Part shown: piece by piece, positions 7,093-19,901 of the stretch | Layout: each line of letters starts with the position of its first letter | Numbering within the stretch: position 1 is the first letter of the stretch | Translations under genes and position numbers: made by a program | The notes under the pieces: generated by a model | The model's input: only the letters and a program-made list of their open reading frames with translations | Databases searched by the model: none | What the model was told of the DNA's origin: nothing | From: Chloroflexota bacterium | GTDB lineage: Bacteria; Chloroflexota; Limnocylindria; Limnocylindrales; CSP1-4 | DNA: 64,000 nt | Direction of reading: 5' to 3' | Assembly: GCA_017853275.1 (NCBI GenBank) | Contig: JAFMJV010000003.1 | Coordinates: 1 to 64,000 of the forward strand

Positions 7093-9621
7093 ATGGCACC
7101 GCGAACCCGCACTCCCAAGCCCCCGGCGGAGCCGCCCGCCGAGCGACCCACCCCGATCGCGGGCGGGACCGAGCAGGTCCTCCCGCTCGTCGCGCTCCGT
7201 GAGACCGTCATCTTCCCGGAGATGATCGTCCCCCTCCAGGTGGGGCGCATCAAGTCCGTGGAGGCGCTCAACCGCGCCGTCGCCGGCGATTCCCTCATCG
7301 CGCTCGTCACGCAGCGTCAGGCGGAGCGCGAGGAGATCTCCGACCCCGCCGAGCTCTACCCGGTGGGGACGCTCGCGAAGATCGCCCAGGTCGTCCAGCT
7401 CCAGGACGGGACGGTCCGGGCGATCGTCCAGGGCCAGCAGCGCCTGGAGCTCCTCGGCTTCGAATCGACGGAGCCCGCGCTCACCGCGCGCGTCCGTCTC
7501 ATCGAGGACGAGCGGCCGGAAGGCGTCCAGGTGCAGGCGCTCGTGCGCACCGTCCAGGGCCAGATCGAGCAGTACGTCCAGTCCGGGGCCCCGGTGCCCC
7601 CGGAGGCGGCCGTCGCGGCGCGCAACATCAGCGAGCCGGGCCTCCTCGCGGACATGGTCGCCTACAGCCCGGACATGACCACGGCGCAGCGCCAGGAGCT
7701 CCTCGAGACGATCGACGTCATCGAGCGCCTGAAGCTCGTCTCCGGCTTCCTCGCGCGCCAGATCGAGATCCTGGAGCTGAAGGGGAAGATCCAGTCCGAG
7801 GTCAAGTCCGAGATGGACAAGACCCAGCGGGAGTACATCCTCCGCGAGCAGCTCAAGGCGATCCAGCGCGAGCTCGGCGAGGACGACCCGCAGCAGGCGG
7901 AGATCGCCGAGCTGCGCGAGAAGGTGGACGCGTCCGGGATGCCGGACGAGGTGAAGGCCCGGGCGACCAAGGAGATCGACCGGATGAGCCGGATCCCCTC
8001 CGCCTCGCCCGAGGTCGGGGTGATCCGGACCTACGTGGACTGGCTCGTGGGGCTTCCCTGGAACGTCACCACGGACGACATCATCGACATCCGCGAGGCG
8101 GCCCGGATCCTGGACGAGGACCACTACGGCCTGGAGAAGGTGAAGGAGCGGATCCTCGAGTACCTCGCGGTCCGCTCGCTCGCGGACACGATCCGCTCGC
8201 CCATCCTCGCCCTCGTGGGCCCGCCCGGCGTGGGCAAGACGAGCCTGGGCAAGAGCGTCGCCAAGGCGATGGGCCGGAAGTTCGTCCGGATGAGCCTCGG
8301 CGGCATCCACGACGAGGCGGAGATCCGTGGCCACCGGCGCACCTATATCGGCGCGCTCCCGGGCCGGATCATCCAGAACGTCAAGCAGGCCGGCACCGCG
8401 AACCCGGTCTTCATGCTGGACGAGATCGACAAGATCGGGATGGACTTCCGGGGTGACCCCTCGTCCGCCCTCCTCGAGGTCCTCGACCCCGAGCAGAACG
8501 ACTCCTTCCAGGACAACTACCTCGAGGTGCCCTTCGATCTCTCGAAGGTCCTCTTCATCGCGACCGGGAACCTCCAGGACCCGATCCCCGCGCCGCTCCG
8601 CGACCGGATGGAGATCATCCAGCTGCCGGGCTACACGCACCGGGAGAAGGTGGAGATCGCGAAGCGCTTCCTCGTCCCCAAGCAGATGGAGCTGCACGGG
8701 CTGAAGGAGAAGCACGTCGAGATCACGGACGCGGCAGTGGAGCTCCTCGTCCAGGCGTACACCCGCGAGGCGGGCGTGCGGAACCTGGAGCGCGAGATCG
8801 CGAACCTGATGCGCAAGGTCGCGCGGACGGTGGCGGAAGGCCGGCGCCGGAAGACGACGATCGACCCGCGGAAGGTCGCCGAGCTCCTCGGGCCCCAGCG
8901 CTACGACTTCGGCGAGCTGGAGCCGGAGGACCAGGTCGGCGCAGCCACGGGCCTCGTGGTCACGGAGGTCGGCGGCGATGTCATCGCGGTCGAGGTGACC
9001 CGGATGGAGGGGAAGGAGGACTTCATCCTCACCGGGCAGCTCGGCGAGGTGATGCGCGAATCGGCGCGTGCCGCCCTCTCCTGGATCCGGGCCCACGCCG
9101 AGGAGCTGGGGATCGCGCGGGAGGTCTTCGAGAAGAACACCCTCCATATCCACGTGCCGGCCGGGGCGATCCCCAAGGACGGGCCCTCCGCCGGCGTGAC
9201 GATGGCCACCGCGATGGTGAGCGCGCTCACCGGGATCCCCGTCCGCAAGGACGTGGCGATGACCGGCGAGATCACCCTCCGCGGCCGGGTCCTCCCGATC
9301 GGCGGGTTGAAGAGCAAGATCCTCGCCGCCCACCGGTCCGGCGCCCGGATCGTGATCCTCCCGCAGAAGAACGAGAAGGACCTCCGGGAGATCCCGGAGG
9401 ACGTCCGGAAGCAGCTGAAGCTCGTGATCGCCGAGACGATGGACCAGGTCCTGGACGCGGCGCTCCGGCGGAAGCCGCAGCCGATCCGGCCCCCGCGCAC
9501 GCCGGTCGGCGGGACGGGGACACGCCGGGAGCATGTTCCGGCAGCGGGCCGGACGGTCCGGGGCGGCTTCCCGCCCGCGGATCAGCCGCCCGCCGTGGCA
9601 GGCCCGCCGGACCGGGCCTGA
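7093..9621 (+). CDS. lon: ATP-dependent Lon protease
   Basis: Lon is a cytosolic homohexamer that unfolds and degrades damaged and regulatory proteins. The 842-residue protein has the usual order: LON substrate-binding domain (about residues 35-230), coiled-coil helical region, AAA+ domain with Walker [10 protein letters not shown] starting at residue 376 and Walker B VFMLDEID, then the Ser-Lys protease domain with Ser699 in PKDGPSAGV and Lys742 in GLKSKILAA. The 43-residue spacing between these equals that in E. coli Lon. GGAGG precedes the ATG. The tail after residue 800 is Pro/Arg-rich and probably disordered. Confidence 0.97.
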   Translation: MAPRTRTPKPPAEPPAERPTPIAGGTEQVLPLVALRETVIFPEMIVPLQVGRIKSVEALNRAVAGDSLIALVTQRQAEREEISDPAELYPVGTLAKIAQVVQLQDGTVRAIVQGQQRLELLGFESTEPALTARVRLIEDERPEGVQVQALVRTVQGQIEQYVQSGAPVPPEAAVAARNISEPGLLADMVAYSPDMTTAQRQELLETIDVIERLKLVSGFLARQIEILELKGKIQSEVKSEMDKTQREYILREQLKAIQRELGEDDPQQAEIAELREKVDASGMPDEVKARATKEIDRMSRIPSASPEVGVIRTYVDWLVGLPWNVTTDDIIDIREAARILDEDHYGLEKVKERILEYLAVRSLADTIRSPILALVGPPGVGKTSLGKSVAKAMGRKFVRMSLGGIHDEAEIRGHRRTYIGALPGRIIQNVKQAGTANPVFMLDEIDKIGMDFRGDPSSALLEVLDPEQNDSFQDNYLEVPFDLSKVLFIATGNLQDPIPAPLRDRMEIIQLPGYTHREKVEIAKRFLVPKQMELHGLKEKHVEITDAAVELLVQAYTREAGVRNLEREIANLMRKVARTVAEGRRRKTTIDPRKVAELLGPQRYDFGELEPEDQVGAATGLVVTEVGGDVIAVEVTRMEGKEDFILTGQLGEVMRESARAALSWIRAHAEELGIAREVFEKNTLHIHVPAGAIPKDGPSAGVTMATAMVSALTGIPVRKDVAMTGEITLRGRVLPIGGLKSKILAAHRSGARIVILPQKNEKDLREIPEDVRKQLKLVIAETMDQVLDAALRRKPQPIRPPRTPVGGTGTRREHVPAAGRTVRGGFPPADQPPAVAGPPDRA

Positions 9622-9644
9622 CGGAGAGCAGCCACCAGGGCGCA

Positions 9645-9680
9645 GGAGGGCCCGGTCCGGATGATCGGGCCGGGCCCTCC
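9645..9680 (+). terminator. GC-rich hairpin after lon
   Basis: GGAGGGCCCGG (9645-9655) pairs perfectly with CCGGGCCCTCC (9670-9680) around a 14-base loop that can pair further. It lies between the lon stop and the dnaJ start. There is no T tract, so it could be a weak terminator or an mRNA-processing hairpin. Confidence 0.55.
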
Positions 9681-9706
9681 GGCATCCCGGGGCGGGGGAC
9701 GGATGG

Positions 9707-10714
9707 ATGGAGTACCGCGACTACTACGCAACGCTCGGGGTCCCGCGGACGGCGACCCAGCCGGAGATCCGGAAGGCATTCCGGTCGCTGGCGCGCGCCC
9801 ATCACCCGGACGTCAACCCGGACGATGCCGCCGCGGAGGCACGCTTCAAGGAGCTGAACGAGGCATACGACGTCCTCTCCGATCCCGAGAAGCGGAAGCG
9901 CTATGACGCGCTCGGCGCGGACTGGGAGCGCTACCGGGAGGCTGGGGCGCCGGGCGGCGCCGGGGGTCCCTTCGCGGGCGCGAGCGGGTTCCCGGGCGGG
10001 ATGCGCTTCGAGTACCGGGGGGACCCGGAGGACCTGGCGGGCTTCTCCGACTTCTTCCGCACCTACTTCGGCGGGGGCGGCGGGGACGAGACCGCGGACC
10101 CCTCCCCGCGGCGCGGCGGCCGCACCCGGCGCTCGATGGGCGGGTTCGGCGATCTCTTCGGCGGGGGTGGCGGGGAGACGGGTGCGAGCAGCACCACGCA
10201 CCGCGGCTCGGTGACGATCTCCCTGGAAGAGGTCGCCACCGGCTCCCAGGCGATCGTCCAGGCCGGCGAGCGACGCCTGGAGGTGAAGATCCCCGCGGGG
10301 ATCGAGGACGGGAAGACGATCCGCATCGGCGGTGATGACGGCCCGATCCTCCTCGCGGTCCACGTCCGTCCGCACGCGGTCTACACGCGGGAGGGCGCGG
10401 ACCTCCAGCGCGAGCTCCCCGTCACGCTCGGCGAGGCGCTCCTTGGCGGGGAGGTCCCCGTGGGGACGCTCGCGGGGCGGACGCTCATGCTCACCCTCCC
10501 GGCGGGGACCCAGCCCGGGCGGACCTTCCGCCTCCGCGGGCAAGGCCTCCCCCGCTTCCGGGCGGAGGGGCGCGGCGACCTCCTCGTGACGGTCCGCGTC
10601 CGGATCCCCGAGCACCTGGACGCGGAGGGCCGGCGGCTCGCCGAGGCGTTCCTGGAGCACGCGGCCCAGCCGGACCCCCGCGGCGGGCGACCCGCCCCCA
10701 CGCACGCGGGATGA
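9707..10714 (+). CDS. DnaJ/CbpA-type J-domain co-chaperone (no zinc finger)
   Basis: The 335-residue protein has an N-terminal J domain (residues 1-70, with the HPD motif that stimulates DnaK ATPase), a Gly/Phe-rich linker (about 75-160), and C-terminal substrate-binding domains (about 165-310) that include VEVKIPAGI-like and LRGQGLP segments. The four CxxCxGxG repeats of classical DnaJ are absent, which places it with CbpA or the short DnaJ2 type. The partner DnaK is not in this window. It probably continues the heat-shock unit after a hairpin. Confidence 0.9.
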   Translation: MEYRDYYATLGVPRTATQPEIRKAFRSLARAHHPDVNPDDAAAEARFKELNEAYDVLSDPEKRKRYDALGADWERYREAGAPGGAGGPFAGASGFPGGMRFEYRGDPEDLAGFSDFFRTYFGGGGGDETADPSPRRGGRTRRSMGGFGDLFGGGGGETGASSTTHRGSVTISLEEVATGSQAIVQAGERRLEVKIPAGIEDGKTIRIGGDDGPILLAVHVRPHAVYTREGADLQRELPVTLGEALLGGEVPVGTLAGRTLMLTLPAGTQPGRTFRLRGQGLPRFRAEGRGDLLVTVRVRIPEHLDAEGRRLAEAFLEHAAQPDPRGGRPAPTHAG

Positions 10715-10814
10715 GGCCGCGCATGGTCCCACGACCCACCCACCGATCCCTGCACCCGACCCGTTCCCGGGCGCGTCCGCACGGCGCGCCATCGTCCACG
10801 GAGGACCCGAACCG

Positions 10815-13552
<2,738 letters not shown>

Positions 13553-13556
<4 letters not shown>

Positions 13557-14353
13557 GGGACGGGGGCCCAGACGAGCGCCTGGAGCTCGGCGTCCACGCA
13601 GTGGGTCCCGGAGCCGACGAGCCAGAAGGAGCCGACCTCGCCGAGCACCAGGCCCCTCAGCGTGCGGGCGGTGCCGCCCACGCCCTTCGGGAGCTCGACG
13701 GTCGCGAGCGGCTCGCCACCGCCCGCGGAGCACGGGGCATCCCCGAGGATCACCCAGCCGGTCTCCGGCGAGACCCGGTGGATGACGATCCGGGGCGGCT
13801 CGCCGTCACGCTGCGTGACCCGGGCGAGGATCCCGCGGAGCACCTTCCCGTCCATCCGCTCCGGAAGGACCATCTCCCCGTAGCAGGCGTCCGGGACGGT
13901 CTCGCAGACATCCGCGTCCTCCTGGCCATGGATCGTGTTCGCGCACGCGATGAGCCCGCTGCGCCCCACGAGCCGGAGCGATCCGATCGGATCGACCGCG
14001 TCGGCCTGCGTGGTCACCCAGATCGCGGCGAAGCGGCCGGCGATCGGGCGGATGATCCCGAGCCGGACCGACGACCCTCCGACCTGGCCGCAGCGGGCCG
14101 TGGCGGCGACGATCCGGACCACGGTGGAGGGGAGCCCGGAGAGCTGGACCGCGACCCGGATCCCATCGGGACGCTCGTCGAGGAGGAAGAGCCCTTCCAC
14201 CTCGCCGCGGAGGACGGCCCCCGCGTACTCCGGCTGCGTCGTGGTGACGAGGCTCGGCGTCATCGCCCCCGCCGGGGCCGCGGCGAGCGGGAGGAGGGTC
14301 GCCGCAAGGAAGAGCGCGGCGGCGAGCCTGCGGGCGGGCGATCGGTCGGGCAT
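13553..14353 (-). CDS. Secreted protein of unknown function (paralogue of the gene at 27803)
   Basis: The 266-residue protein starts with a classical Sec signal ([19 protein letters not shown], cleavage probably after AGA near residue 30). The mature part has paired cysteines, including [21 protein letters not shown] and GDAPC, that could form disulfides outside the cell. I recognise no family. It shares a cysteine layout and local motifs (xRI(V/I)xxATxCGQ; a PI.S.R strand; a (V/I)LRG/IRG strand; a (G)(D/E)xPC near the C-terminus) with the protein at 27803-28624. I chose ATG 14353 because a GGAAGGAT-like site precedes it. Its stop overlaps that of clpB tail to tail. Confidence 0.65.
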
Positions 14354-14519
14354 GGATCCTTCCTCGTGGTGGCGTGGGCCGGGGGACGATCCCCGCTGGA
14401 CGCGGACGATAGCGGCTCCGCGCCCGGACGGGGACGAGACGCGCCGGCAGGAAGGCCCCGGCGCGTTCTCCCGCCCGTGCCCTACCATCGGCGGCACCCG
14501 CACGGAGCCTGCCCTGCCC
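14354..14519. promoter_or_regulatory. Divergent promoter region
   Basis: This 166-base gap separates two genes that read away from each other. TACCAT at 14483-14488 could be the -10 box for the isomerase gene, and TATCGT on the minus strand (14406-14411) for the secreted protein. No convincing -35 boxes or operator palindrome are seen. Confidence 0.3.
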
Positions 14520-15509
14520 ATGAGCCGCTACCGCTACGCCGCCCGCCTCAACTCGTTCGCCGCCCTGCGCGACCGGTTCTGGCCGGGACGGACCACCCCG
14601 CTCAGCACCCTCGACCTCATCGACCGTGCCGCGACCGTCCCCGGCCTCACCGCCGTGGACGTGAACTTCCCGCAGCAGACGGAGGGGATCCCGGTCGCGG
14701 AGCTGCGCGCGCGGATCGAGGGCCACGGGCTTCACCTCAACGGATACGCGATGCGCTACGGCGGCGACCCCGCCTTCCGCTCGGGTGCCTTCACGAACGC
14801 GGATCCCGCGATCCGCCGGCGCGCGATCGACCTCACGAAGCGCGCCGTGGACGAGACGCGTGCGGCGGGCGGCCGGATGCTCACGATCTGGCCGGGCCAG
14901 GACGGCTTCGACCACCCGTTCCAGGTGGACTACGCGCAGCTCTGGGACTGGGAGGTGGAGGGGATCCGGGCGGTCGCCGAGCACGACCCGTCCTTCCCGG
15001 TCTCGATCGAGTACAAGCCGAACGAGCCGCGCTCCGTCTTCATCCTCCCGAACGTCCACGCCACGCTCCTCGCGATCGCGGAGGCGGGCGCGAAGAACCT
15101 GGGCGTCACCCTGGACGTGGCCCACGTCTTCGAGGCGGACACGAACCCCGCGCTCGCGGCCGCGCTCGTGGGCCGCCGCAGCAAGCTGCTCGGGCTCCAC
15201 ATCAACGATGCCTACGGGCGCCGCGACGACGGCCTGATGGTGGGCGCCGTCCACACGGTCCAGACGATCGAGCTCCTGCGCCGGATGCGCCTCGATGGCT
15301 TCGACGGGACGATCTACCTGGACACCTTCCCGGACACCGCCGCGCTCGACCCGGTGGACGAGGCACGCACGGGGATCGCGGTCATCGAGGCGATGCTCGA
15401 CCTCCTCGACCGGCTCCCGGAGGCGGAGCTCCAGGCCGCGCTCACGCGCCACGATGCGATCGCCGCCCACCGGATCGTCCAGTCGGCGATCCTCGGCCGC
15501 GCGATCTGA
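14520..15509 (+). CDS. Sugar isomerase/epimerase, xylose-isomerase-like TIM barrel
   Basis: The 329-residue protein fits the AP-endonuclease-2/xylose-isomerase-like superfamily. Metal-ligand segments occur in the expected order: Glu in VSIEYKPNEPR, Asp/His in VTLDVAHVFEA, Asp in LHINDAYGRRDDG, and a final acidic strand in GTIYLDTFP. Such enzymes interconvert aldo- and keto-sugars or epimerise them in the cytosol. The exact sugar is unknown; L-rhamnose-isomerase-type members look most similar in the LHINDAYG segment. It opens a run of sugar-metabolism genes and is 17 bases ahead of a PfkB kinase, so the kinase probably acts on its product. Confidence 0.75.
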   Translation: MSRYRYAARLNSFAALRDRFWPGRTTPLSTLDLIDRAATVPGLTAVDVNFPQQTEGIPVAELRARIEGHGLHLNGYAMRYGGDPAFRSGAFTNADPAIRRRAIDLTKRAVDETRAAGGRMLTIWPGQDGFDHPFQVDYAQLWDWEVEGIRAVAEHDPSFPVSIEYKPNEPRSVFILPNVHATLLAIAEAGAKNLGVTLDVAHVFEADTNPALAAALVGRRSKLLGLHINDAYGRRDDGLMVGAVHTVQTIELLRRMRLDGFDGTIYLDTFPDTAALDPVDEARTGIAVIEAMLDLLDRLPEAELQAALTRHDAIAAHRIVQSAILGRAI

Positions 15510-15526
15510 CGCCGGCCCGGCGCGCC

Positions 15527-16453
15527 GTGACCACCCCCGATCCGCGGCCGCGCGTGGCGGTCGTGGGGAGCCTCCACTTCGACATCATGGTCGGCACCCC
15601 GGTCCTGCCGCGCCTCGGCGAGACGGTGATCGGCGACGCGTGGTGGTGGAAGCCGGGCGGCAAGGGCGGCAACCAGGCGATGGCCGCGGCGCGCCACGGC
15701 GCGGCGACCGTGATGATCGGCGCGCTCGGCGAGGACGGCTTCGGTGAGCGGCTCCGGGAGCGGCTCGCGGCCGCCGGGGTGAGCCTCGCGGCGATCCGGA
15801 CGGTGGATGCGGGCTCCGGGATGAGCGTCGCGATCCAGGAGGCGGCCGGGGACTACGCCGCGATCGTGGTCTCCGGCGCGAACCGGCGGATCGACCCGGA
15901 CCAGGTGGCGGCGAGCGCGGACGCGATCCGCACAGCCGCGATCCTCGTCCTCCAGGACGAGGTGGGCGAGGCCGCGAACGCCGCGGCGGCACGGATCGCA
16001 CGCACGGCCGGCGTCCCGGTCCTCCTCAACGCGGCACCCGCCCGGCCGCTCGGTACGCTCGCCGGGCTCGTGGACCTGCTCGTCGTGAACGCGGTGGAGG
16101 CCGAGCAGCTCGGCGCGGCGCCGGTGTCCGACCTCGCGAGCGCGGAGGCGGCGGCGGAGACGCTCCGCCGGCTCGCGCCCGCGGTCGTGGTGACGGCCGG
16201 GGCTGCGGGCGTGGCCGCCGTCTCGGCCACGGAGCGGGTGGCGCTCCCGGCGCATCCGGTGACGAAGCCCGAGACGCACGGCGCCGGCGACCTCTTCGTG
16301 GGTGCGCTCGCGGTGCGGCTCGCGGAAGGCGATCCGCTCGCCACGGCGCTCCGCTACGCGAACGCGGCGGCTGCGCTCCACGTGGGGACACCGGAGGCGG
16401 CGCGCGACACGCTCGGCCCGGCCGCGGTGCACGCGCTCCTCGCCCAGGGCTGA
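15527..16453 (+). CDS. PfkB-family carbohydrate kinase (ribokinase-like)
   Basis: The 308-residue cytosolic kinase phosphorylates a sugar with ATP. It has the N-terminal PfkB signature region (GGKGGNQAMAAARHGA, residues about 44-59) and the C-terminal signature with the catalytic Asp in THGAGDLFVGALAVRL. In ribokinase the second motif is usually DTTGAGD; here it is ETHGAGD, so one anion-hole neighbour is changed but the base Asp is kept. GTG 15527 has no good ribosome binding site, suggesting coupling to the isomerase stop at 15509. A second member of the family lies at 25726. Confidence 0.85.
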   Translation: MTTPDPRPRVAVVGSLHFDIMVGTPVLPRLGETVIGDAWWWKPGGKGGNQAMAAARHGAATVMIGALGEDGFGERLRERLAAAGVSLAAIRTVDAGSGMSVAIQEAAGDYAAIVVSGANRRIDPDQVAASADAIRTAAILVLQDEVGEAANAAAARIARTAGVPVLLNAAPARPLGTLAGLVDLLVVNAVEAEQLGAAPVSDLASAEAAAETLRRLAPAVVVTAGAAGVAAVSATERVALPAHPVTKPETHGAGDLFVGALAVRLAEGDPLATALRYANAAAALHVGTPEAARDTLGPAAVHALLAQG

Positions 16454-16490
16454 CCGCGCACCCGGGATGGCGCGCCCGCGCGTGCGCCCG

Positions 16491-16508
16491 TAGGATGAGC
16501 AGCGCTCA
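16491..16508 (+). promoter_or_regulatory. Possible -10 box (TAGGAT) with a small palindrome at the start point
   Basis: TAGGAT at 16491-16496 precedes the btpA-like gene by about 30 bases. The palindrome TGAGC-AGC-GCTCA (16496-16508) lies over the predicted transcription start, where a repressor could act. The site is short, so chance is a real alternative. Confidence 0.3.
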
Positions 16509-16525
16509 GCCACGAGGGAGGTCAC

Positions 16526-17338
16526 GTGTCGCGGTTCACCCAGCTCTTCGGCGATCGCAAGCCGATCATCGCCATGGTCCATCTCGGCGCGATGCCCGGG
16601 ACGCCGCTCCATGACGCCGCCGGTGGCGTGGAGGGGATCCTCCGCGCGGCGCGGGCGGACCTCCGGGCGCTCCAGGCAGCGGGCTTCGATGCGGTCATGT
16701 TCGGCAACGAGAACGATCGCCCCTACGAGCTGAACGTGGACATCGCCTCCACCGCGACGATGGCCTACGTGATCGGCCGGCTGCGCGAGGAGATCACGGT
16801 CCCCTTCGGCGTGAACGTCCTCTGGGACCCGCGCTCCACGATGGCGCTCGCCGCCGCGACCGGCGCCCGCTTCGTGCGCGAGATCTTCACCGGGACCTAC
16901 GCCTCGGATATGGGGATCTGGGCGCCGGACGCAGGCGCCGCGCGGCGCTACGCGGCCCGCCTGGGCGCCGGCGACGTGGTCACGCTCTACAACGTCTCGG
17001 CCGAGTTCGCGCACTCCCTGGACGGGCGGAGCCTCCCGGACCGCGCCCGCTCCGCCGTCTTCTCGTCCGTGCCGGACGCGGTCCTCGTCTCCGGCACGAT
17101 CACCGGCGAGGCGGCCGCGATGAGCGACCTCGCGGCGGTCAAGCAGGTCCTGCCCACCACCCCCGTCCTCGCGAACACGGGCGTGAAGCACGCCACGGTG
17201 GCGGATGTCCTCGCGGTCGCGGACGGCGCGATCGTGGGCTCGGCGCTCAAGGTGGGCGGCGACACGTGGGCGGCCGTGGACCCCGATCGCGCGAAGGACT
17301 TCATGGACAAGGTCCGCGCGGCGCGAGGCGGCCGGTGA
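16526..17338 (+). CDS. BtpA/SgcQ-family TIM-barrel protein
   Basis: The 270-residue protein matches the BtpA family: IIAMVHLGAMPGTP near the N-terminus, DAVMFGNENDRPY, FGVNVLWDP, FVREIFTG and a C-terminal TGVKHATVADVLAVADGAIVGSALK, which resembles a phosphate-binding barrel end. The family includes cyanobacterial BtpA (named for photosystem I assembly) and E. coli SgcQ, found in a sugar operon. With no photosynthesis genes here, the SgcQ type applies: probably an enzyme on a phosphorylated sugar or glycoside. GAGGGAGG precedes the GTG. The stop overlaps the following M42 gene, the partner seen as SgcX in E. coli. Confidence 0.8.
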   Translation: MSRFTQLFGDRKPIIAMVHLGAMPGTPLHDAAGGVEGILRAARADLRALQAAGFDAVMFGNENDRPYELNVDIASTATMAYVIGRLREEITVPFGVNVLWDPRSTMALAAATGARFVREIFTGTYASDMGIWAPDAGAARRYAARLGAGDVVTLYNVSAEFAHSLDGRSLPDRARSAVFSSVPDAVLVSGTITGEAAAMSDLAAVKQVLPTTPVLANTGVKHATVADVLAVADGAIVGSALKVGGDTWAAVDPDRAKDFMDKVRAARGGR

Positions 17339-18420
17339 ACGTCCGGGGGCTCCTCATCGAGCTGATGCGGATCCCCGGCCTCGCGGGCTACGAGGAGCGC
17401 GTCGCACGCGCGGTCGCCACCCACCTGGACGAGCTCGGCCTCGCGCATCGCTCGGACCGGCTCGGCAACCTCGTGGTCACGATCCCCGGCGACCCCGCAC
17501 GCCCCTCCGTCATGGTCTTCGCGCACCTCGACCAGATGGGCCTGATCGTGCGCAAGATCGAGCCGTCCGGGCTGATCCGCGTGGAGCGCCAGGGCGGCGT
17601 TCCGGAGCGGGCCCTCCCCGCCCACGCGGTGATCCTCGCCACGGAGCAGGGCGACATCCCCGCCGTGATCGGGATCAAGAGCCACCACGCGACGACGCCG
17701 GAGGAGAAGTACAAGGTCGTCCCCTACCAGGACCTCCTCCTCGATGCGGGCTTCGCCTCGAAGGCGGAGGCGGAGGCGGCGGGCGTCCGGATCGGGACGC
17801 CGGTGACGTATGCGCCTCGCGCGATCGAGCTCGCGAACGGGCGGGTCGCGGGGACCGCGGTGGACGACCGGGCCGGCTGCGCCGGGCTCCTCGCCCTCGC
17901 CGCGGCCCGGAAGGGGAAGCCCGGCCCCACGCTCCACCTCGTCTGGTCCGTCCAGGAGGAGCACAACCTGCGCGGGATCCTTCCCGCGGCCACCTCGCTC
18001 GCGCCGGATATCGCGGTCTCCGTGGACCTCATGCTCGCCTGTGACACGCCGGAGATGGCTGCGCGCGGGGATGTCGCGCTCGGCGGCGGGCCGGTGATGG
18101 GCCTCTTCTCGTTCCACGGCCGCGGCACGCTGAACGGGGTCATCCCGCATCCCGCGCTCGTCCGGCTCATGGATGAGGCGGCAGCCGGCGCAGGCGTGCC
18201 GCTCCAGCGCTCCGCCCACACCGGTGCCCTGACGGAGCTCTCGTACGTGCAGCTCCAGGGCGAGGAGGGGGTCGCGAGCATCGACCTGGGGATCCCCGTC
18301 CGCTACTCGCACACCGCCGCGGAGACGGTGGACCCGCGCGACATCGAGGGGCTCGTCCGGCTCCTGGACGGCGCGCTGGACCGGATCCCGGCCGGGATGG
18401 AGCTGCGCCGCCTGCCATGA
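17335..18420 (+). CDS. M42-family metallo-hydrolase (SgcX/FrvX-like)
   Basis: The 361-residue cytosolic protein has the di-metal ligands of the M42 aminopeptidase/endoglucanase family in order: His and Asp in FAHLDQMG, Asp in GTAVDDRAGC, Glu-Glu in VQEEHNLRG, Asp in VDLMLACDTPE and His in VRYSHTAAETV. In M42 proteins these bind two zinc or cobalt ions and the Glu is the general base. Members in sugar operons (SgcX, FrvX) have no known substrate. Translational coupling to the SgcQ homologue upstream (GTGA) and the FGGY kinase downstream (ATGA) argues for a step in sugar-conjugate breakdown rather than general peptide digestion. Confidence 0.85.
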   Translation: MNVRGLLIELMRIPGLAGYEERVARAVATHLDELGLAHRSDRLGNLVVTIPGDPARPSVMVFAHLDQMGLIVRKIEPSGLIRVERQGGVPERALPAHAVILATEQGDIPAVIGIKSHHATTPEEKYKVVPYQDLLLDAGFASKAEAEAAGVRIGTPVTYAPRAIELANGRVAGTAVDDRAGCAGLLALAAARKGKPGPTLHLVWSVQEEHNLRGILPAATSLAPDIAVSVDLMLACDTPEMAARGDVALGGGPVMGLFSFHGRGTLNGVIPHPALVRLMDEAAAGAGVPLQRSAHTGALTELSYVQLQGEEGVASIDLGIPVRYSHTAAETVDPRDIEGLVRLLDGALDRIPAGMELRRLP

Positions 18421-19901
18421 GGGTCACGCTCGGCGTCGATATCGGGACCTTCGAATCGAAGGGCGTGATCGCCGACGAGCAGGGGTCGGTGCTCGCGCTC
18501 GCCACGCGCCCCCACGAGATGCTCGTGCCGCAGCCCGGCTGGGCGGAGCACCGCCCGGACCAGGACTGGTGGGGCGACTTCGTGGCGATCGTGCGCGAGC
18601 TCCTCGCGACCTCCGGCGTGGACCCGGCGGCGATCGCCGCGGTCGCCACGAGCGCGATCGGCCCGTGCATGCTCCCCGTGGATGCGGATGGGCGACCGCT
18701 GATGAACGGCGTCCTCTACGGCGTGGATACGCGCGCCTCGGCGCAGATCGCCGCCCTGAACGCCCGCTGGGGCGAGGAGCGGATCGTCCGGATCTCCGGG
18801 AACGCGCTCACCTCCCAGATGGTGGGGCCCAAGATCCTGTGGCTGCGCGAGACGCACCCGGAGCTCTTCGCGCGGACCGCCACGGTGATGAGCTCCACCT
18901 CGTATCTCGTCCTGCGGCTCACCGGCGAGCGGACGATCGACCACTACACCGCCGCGAACTACGCGCCGCTCTATGACGTCGCGCAGCTCGGCTGGTCGGA
19001 CGAGCTGGCGGACGGGATCATCCCGCGCGACCGGCTGCCGCGGATCGGCTGGGCCACGGAGATCGCGGGCCACGTGACGCCGGCGGCGGCCGCGGAGACC
19101 GGCCTCGCGGTGGGGACACCGGTCACCTTCGGGACGATCGATGCGGCCGCGGAGGCGGTGAGCGTGGGCGTCCGCGAGCCGGGCGAGATGATGCTCATGT
19201 ACGGCTCCACGATCTTCATCATCGAGGTGACCGCGAGCGCCGTCCGCGACCCGCGCCTGTGGTACGCGCCGTGGCTCACGCCCGGGCTCCACGCCTCCAT
19301 GTCCGGCCTCTCCACCTCGGGGACCCTCACCCGCTGGTTCCGGGACCGCTTCGCGCCGGATGCCCCGTGGGAGACGCTCGTGGCGGAGGCGGCGGCGAGC
19401 CCCGCGGGGGCGAACGGGATCCTCTGCCTCCCCCACTTCTCCGGCGAGCGGACGCCGATCCACGACCCGCAGGCGAAGGGGCTCTTCGCGGGCCTGGACC
19501 TGACGCACACGCGCGGCGACCTCTTCCGCTCCGTCCTCGAGGGGATCGCGTCCGGCACGGCCCACGTCCTGGATACCTACCGTGAGGCGGGTGCGCCGCC
19601 GCGGACGATCTTCGCGGTCGGCGGCGGCACGAAGAACCCGGTCTGGCTCCAGGCCACCTCGGACCTCGGCGGGGTCCCCCAGGTCGTGCGCGAGAAGACG
19701 GTCGGCGCGAGCTACGGCGATGCCTTCCTCGCTGCGGTCGCGGTGGGGATCGCGGAGCCCGCGGAGATCGAGCGCTGGAACCCGGCGTCACGGCGGGTGA
19801 CCCCGCAGGCGATCCCCGCCTATGCCCGGCAGTACCCCCTCTGGAAGGAGCTCTACCTCCGGACGCGCGAGATCTCCCACGCGCTCGGTGCCGGCCGGTG
19901 A
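18417..19901 (+). CDS. FGGY-family carbohydrate kinase
   Basis: The 494-residue protein has the two actin-fold domains of the FGGY family. The N-terminal phosphate loop is GVDIGTFESKGVIAD (residues 4-18), the catalytic Asp is in GTIDAAAEA (canonical GxxD), and the C-terminal adenosine loop is GGGTKNPVWLQATSD. Members phosphorylate xylulose, ribulose, glycerol, gluconate or similar polyols and ketoses. It most resembles xylulokinase-type members in its GVDTRAxxQ segment, but the substrate cannot be fixed. It sits in an ATGA/GTGA-coupled chain with the M42 protein and the SIS protein. Confidence 0.88.
   Translation: MRVTLGVDIGTFESKGVIADEQGSVLALATRPHEMLVPQPGWAEHRPDQDWWGDFVAIVRELLATSGVDPAAIAAVATSAIGPCMLPVDADGRPLMNGVLYGVDTRASAQIAALNARWGEERIVRISGNALTSQMVGPKILWLRETHPELFARTATVMSSTSYLVLRLTGERTIDHYTAANYAPLYDVAQLGWSDELADGIIPRDRLPRIGWATEIAGHVTPAAAAETGLAVGTPVTFGTIDAAAEAVSVGVREPGEMMLMYGSTIFIIEVTASAVRDPRLWYAPWLTPGLHASMSGLSTSGTLTRWFRDRFAPDAPWETLVAEAAASPAGANGILCLPHFSGERTPIHDPQAKGLFAGLDLTHTRGDLFRSVLEGIASGTAHVLDTYREAGAPPRTIFAVGGGTKNPVWLQATSDLGGVPQVVREKTVGASYGDAFLAAVAVGIAEPAEIERWNPASRRVTPQAIPAYARQYPLWKELYLRTREISHALGAGR

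Noticed and set aside
6397-9534. Over 1000-codon minus-strand frame opposite lon.
   Set aside because: Same composition artefact; lon is complete on the plus strand with all catalytic residues.
16526-17338. Photosystem I assembly role for the BtpA-family protein.
   Set aside because: No photosynthesis gene is present, and the adjacent M42 and kinase genes match the SgcQ context.
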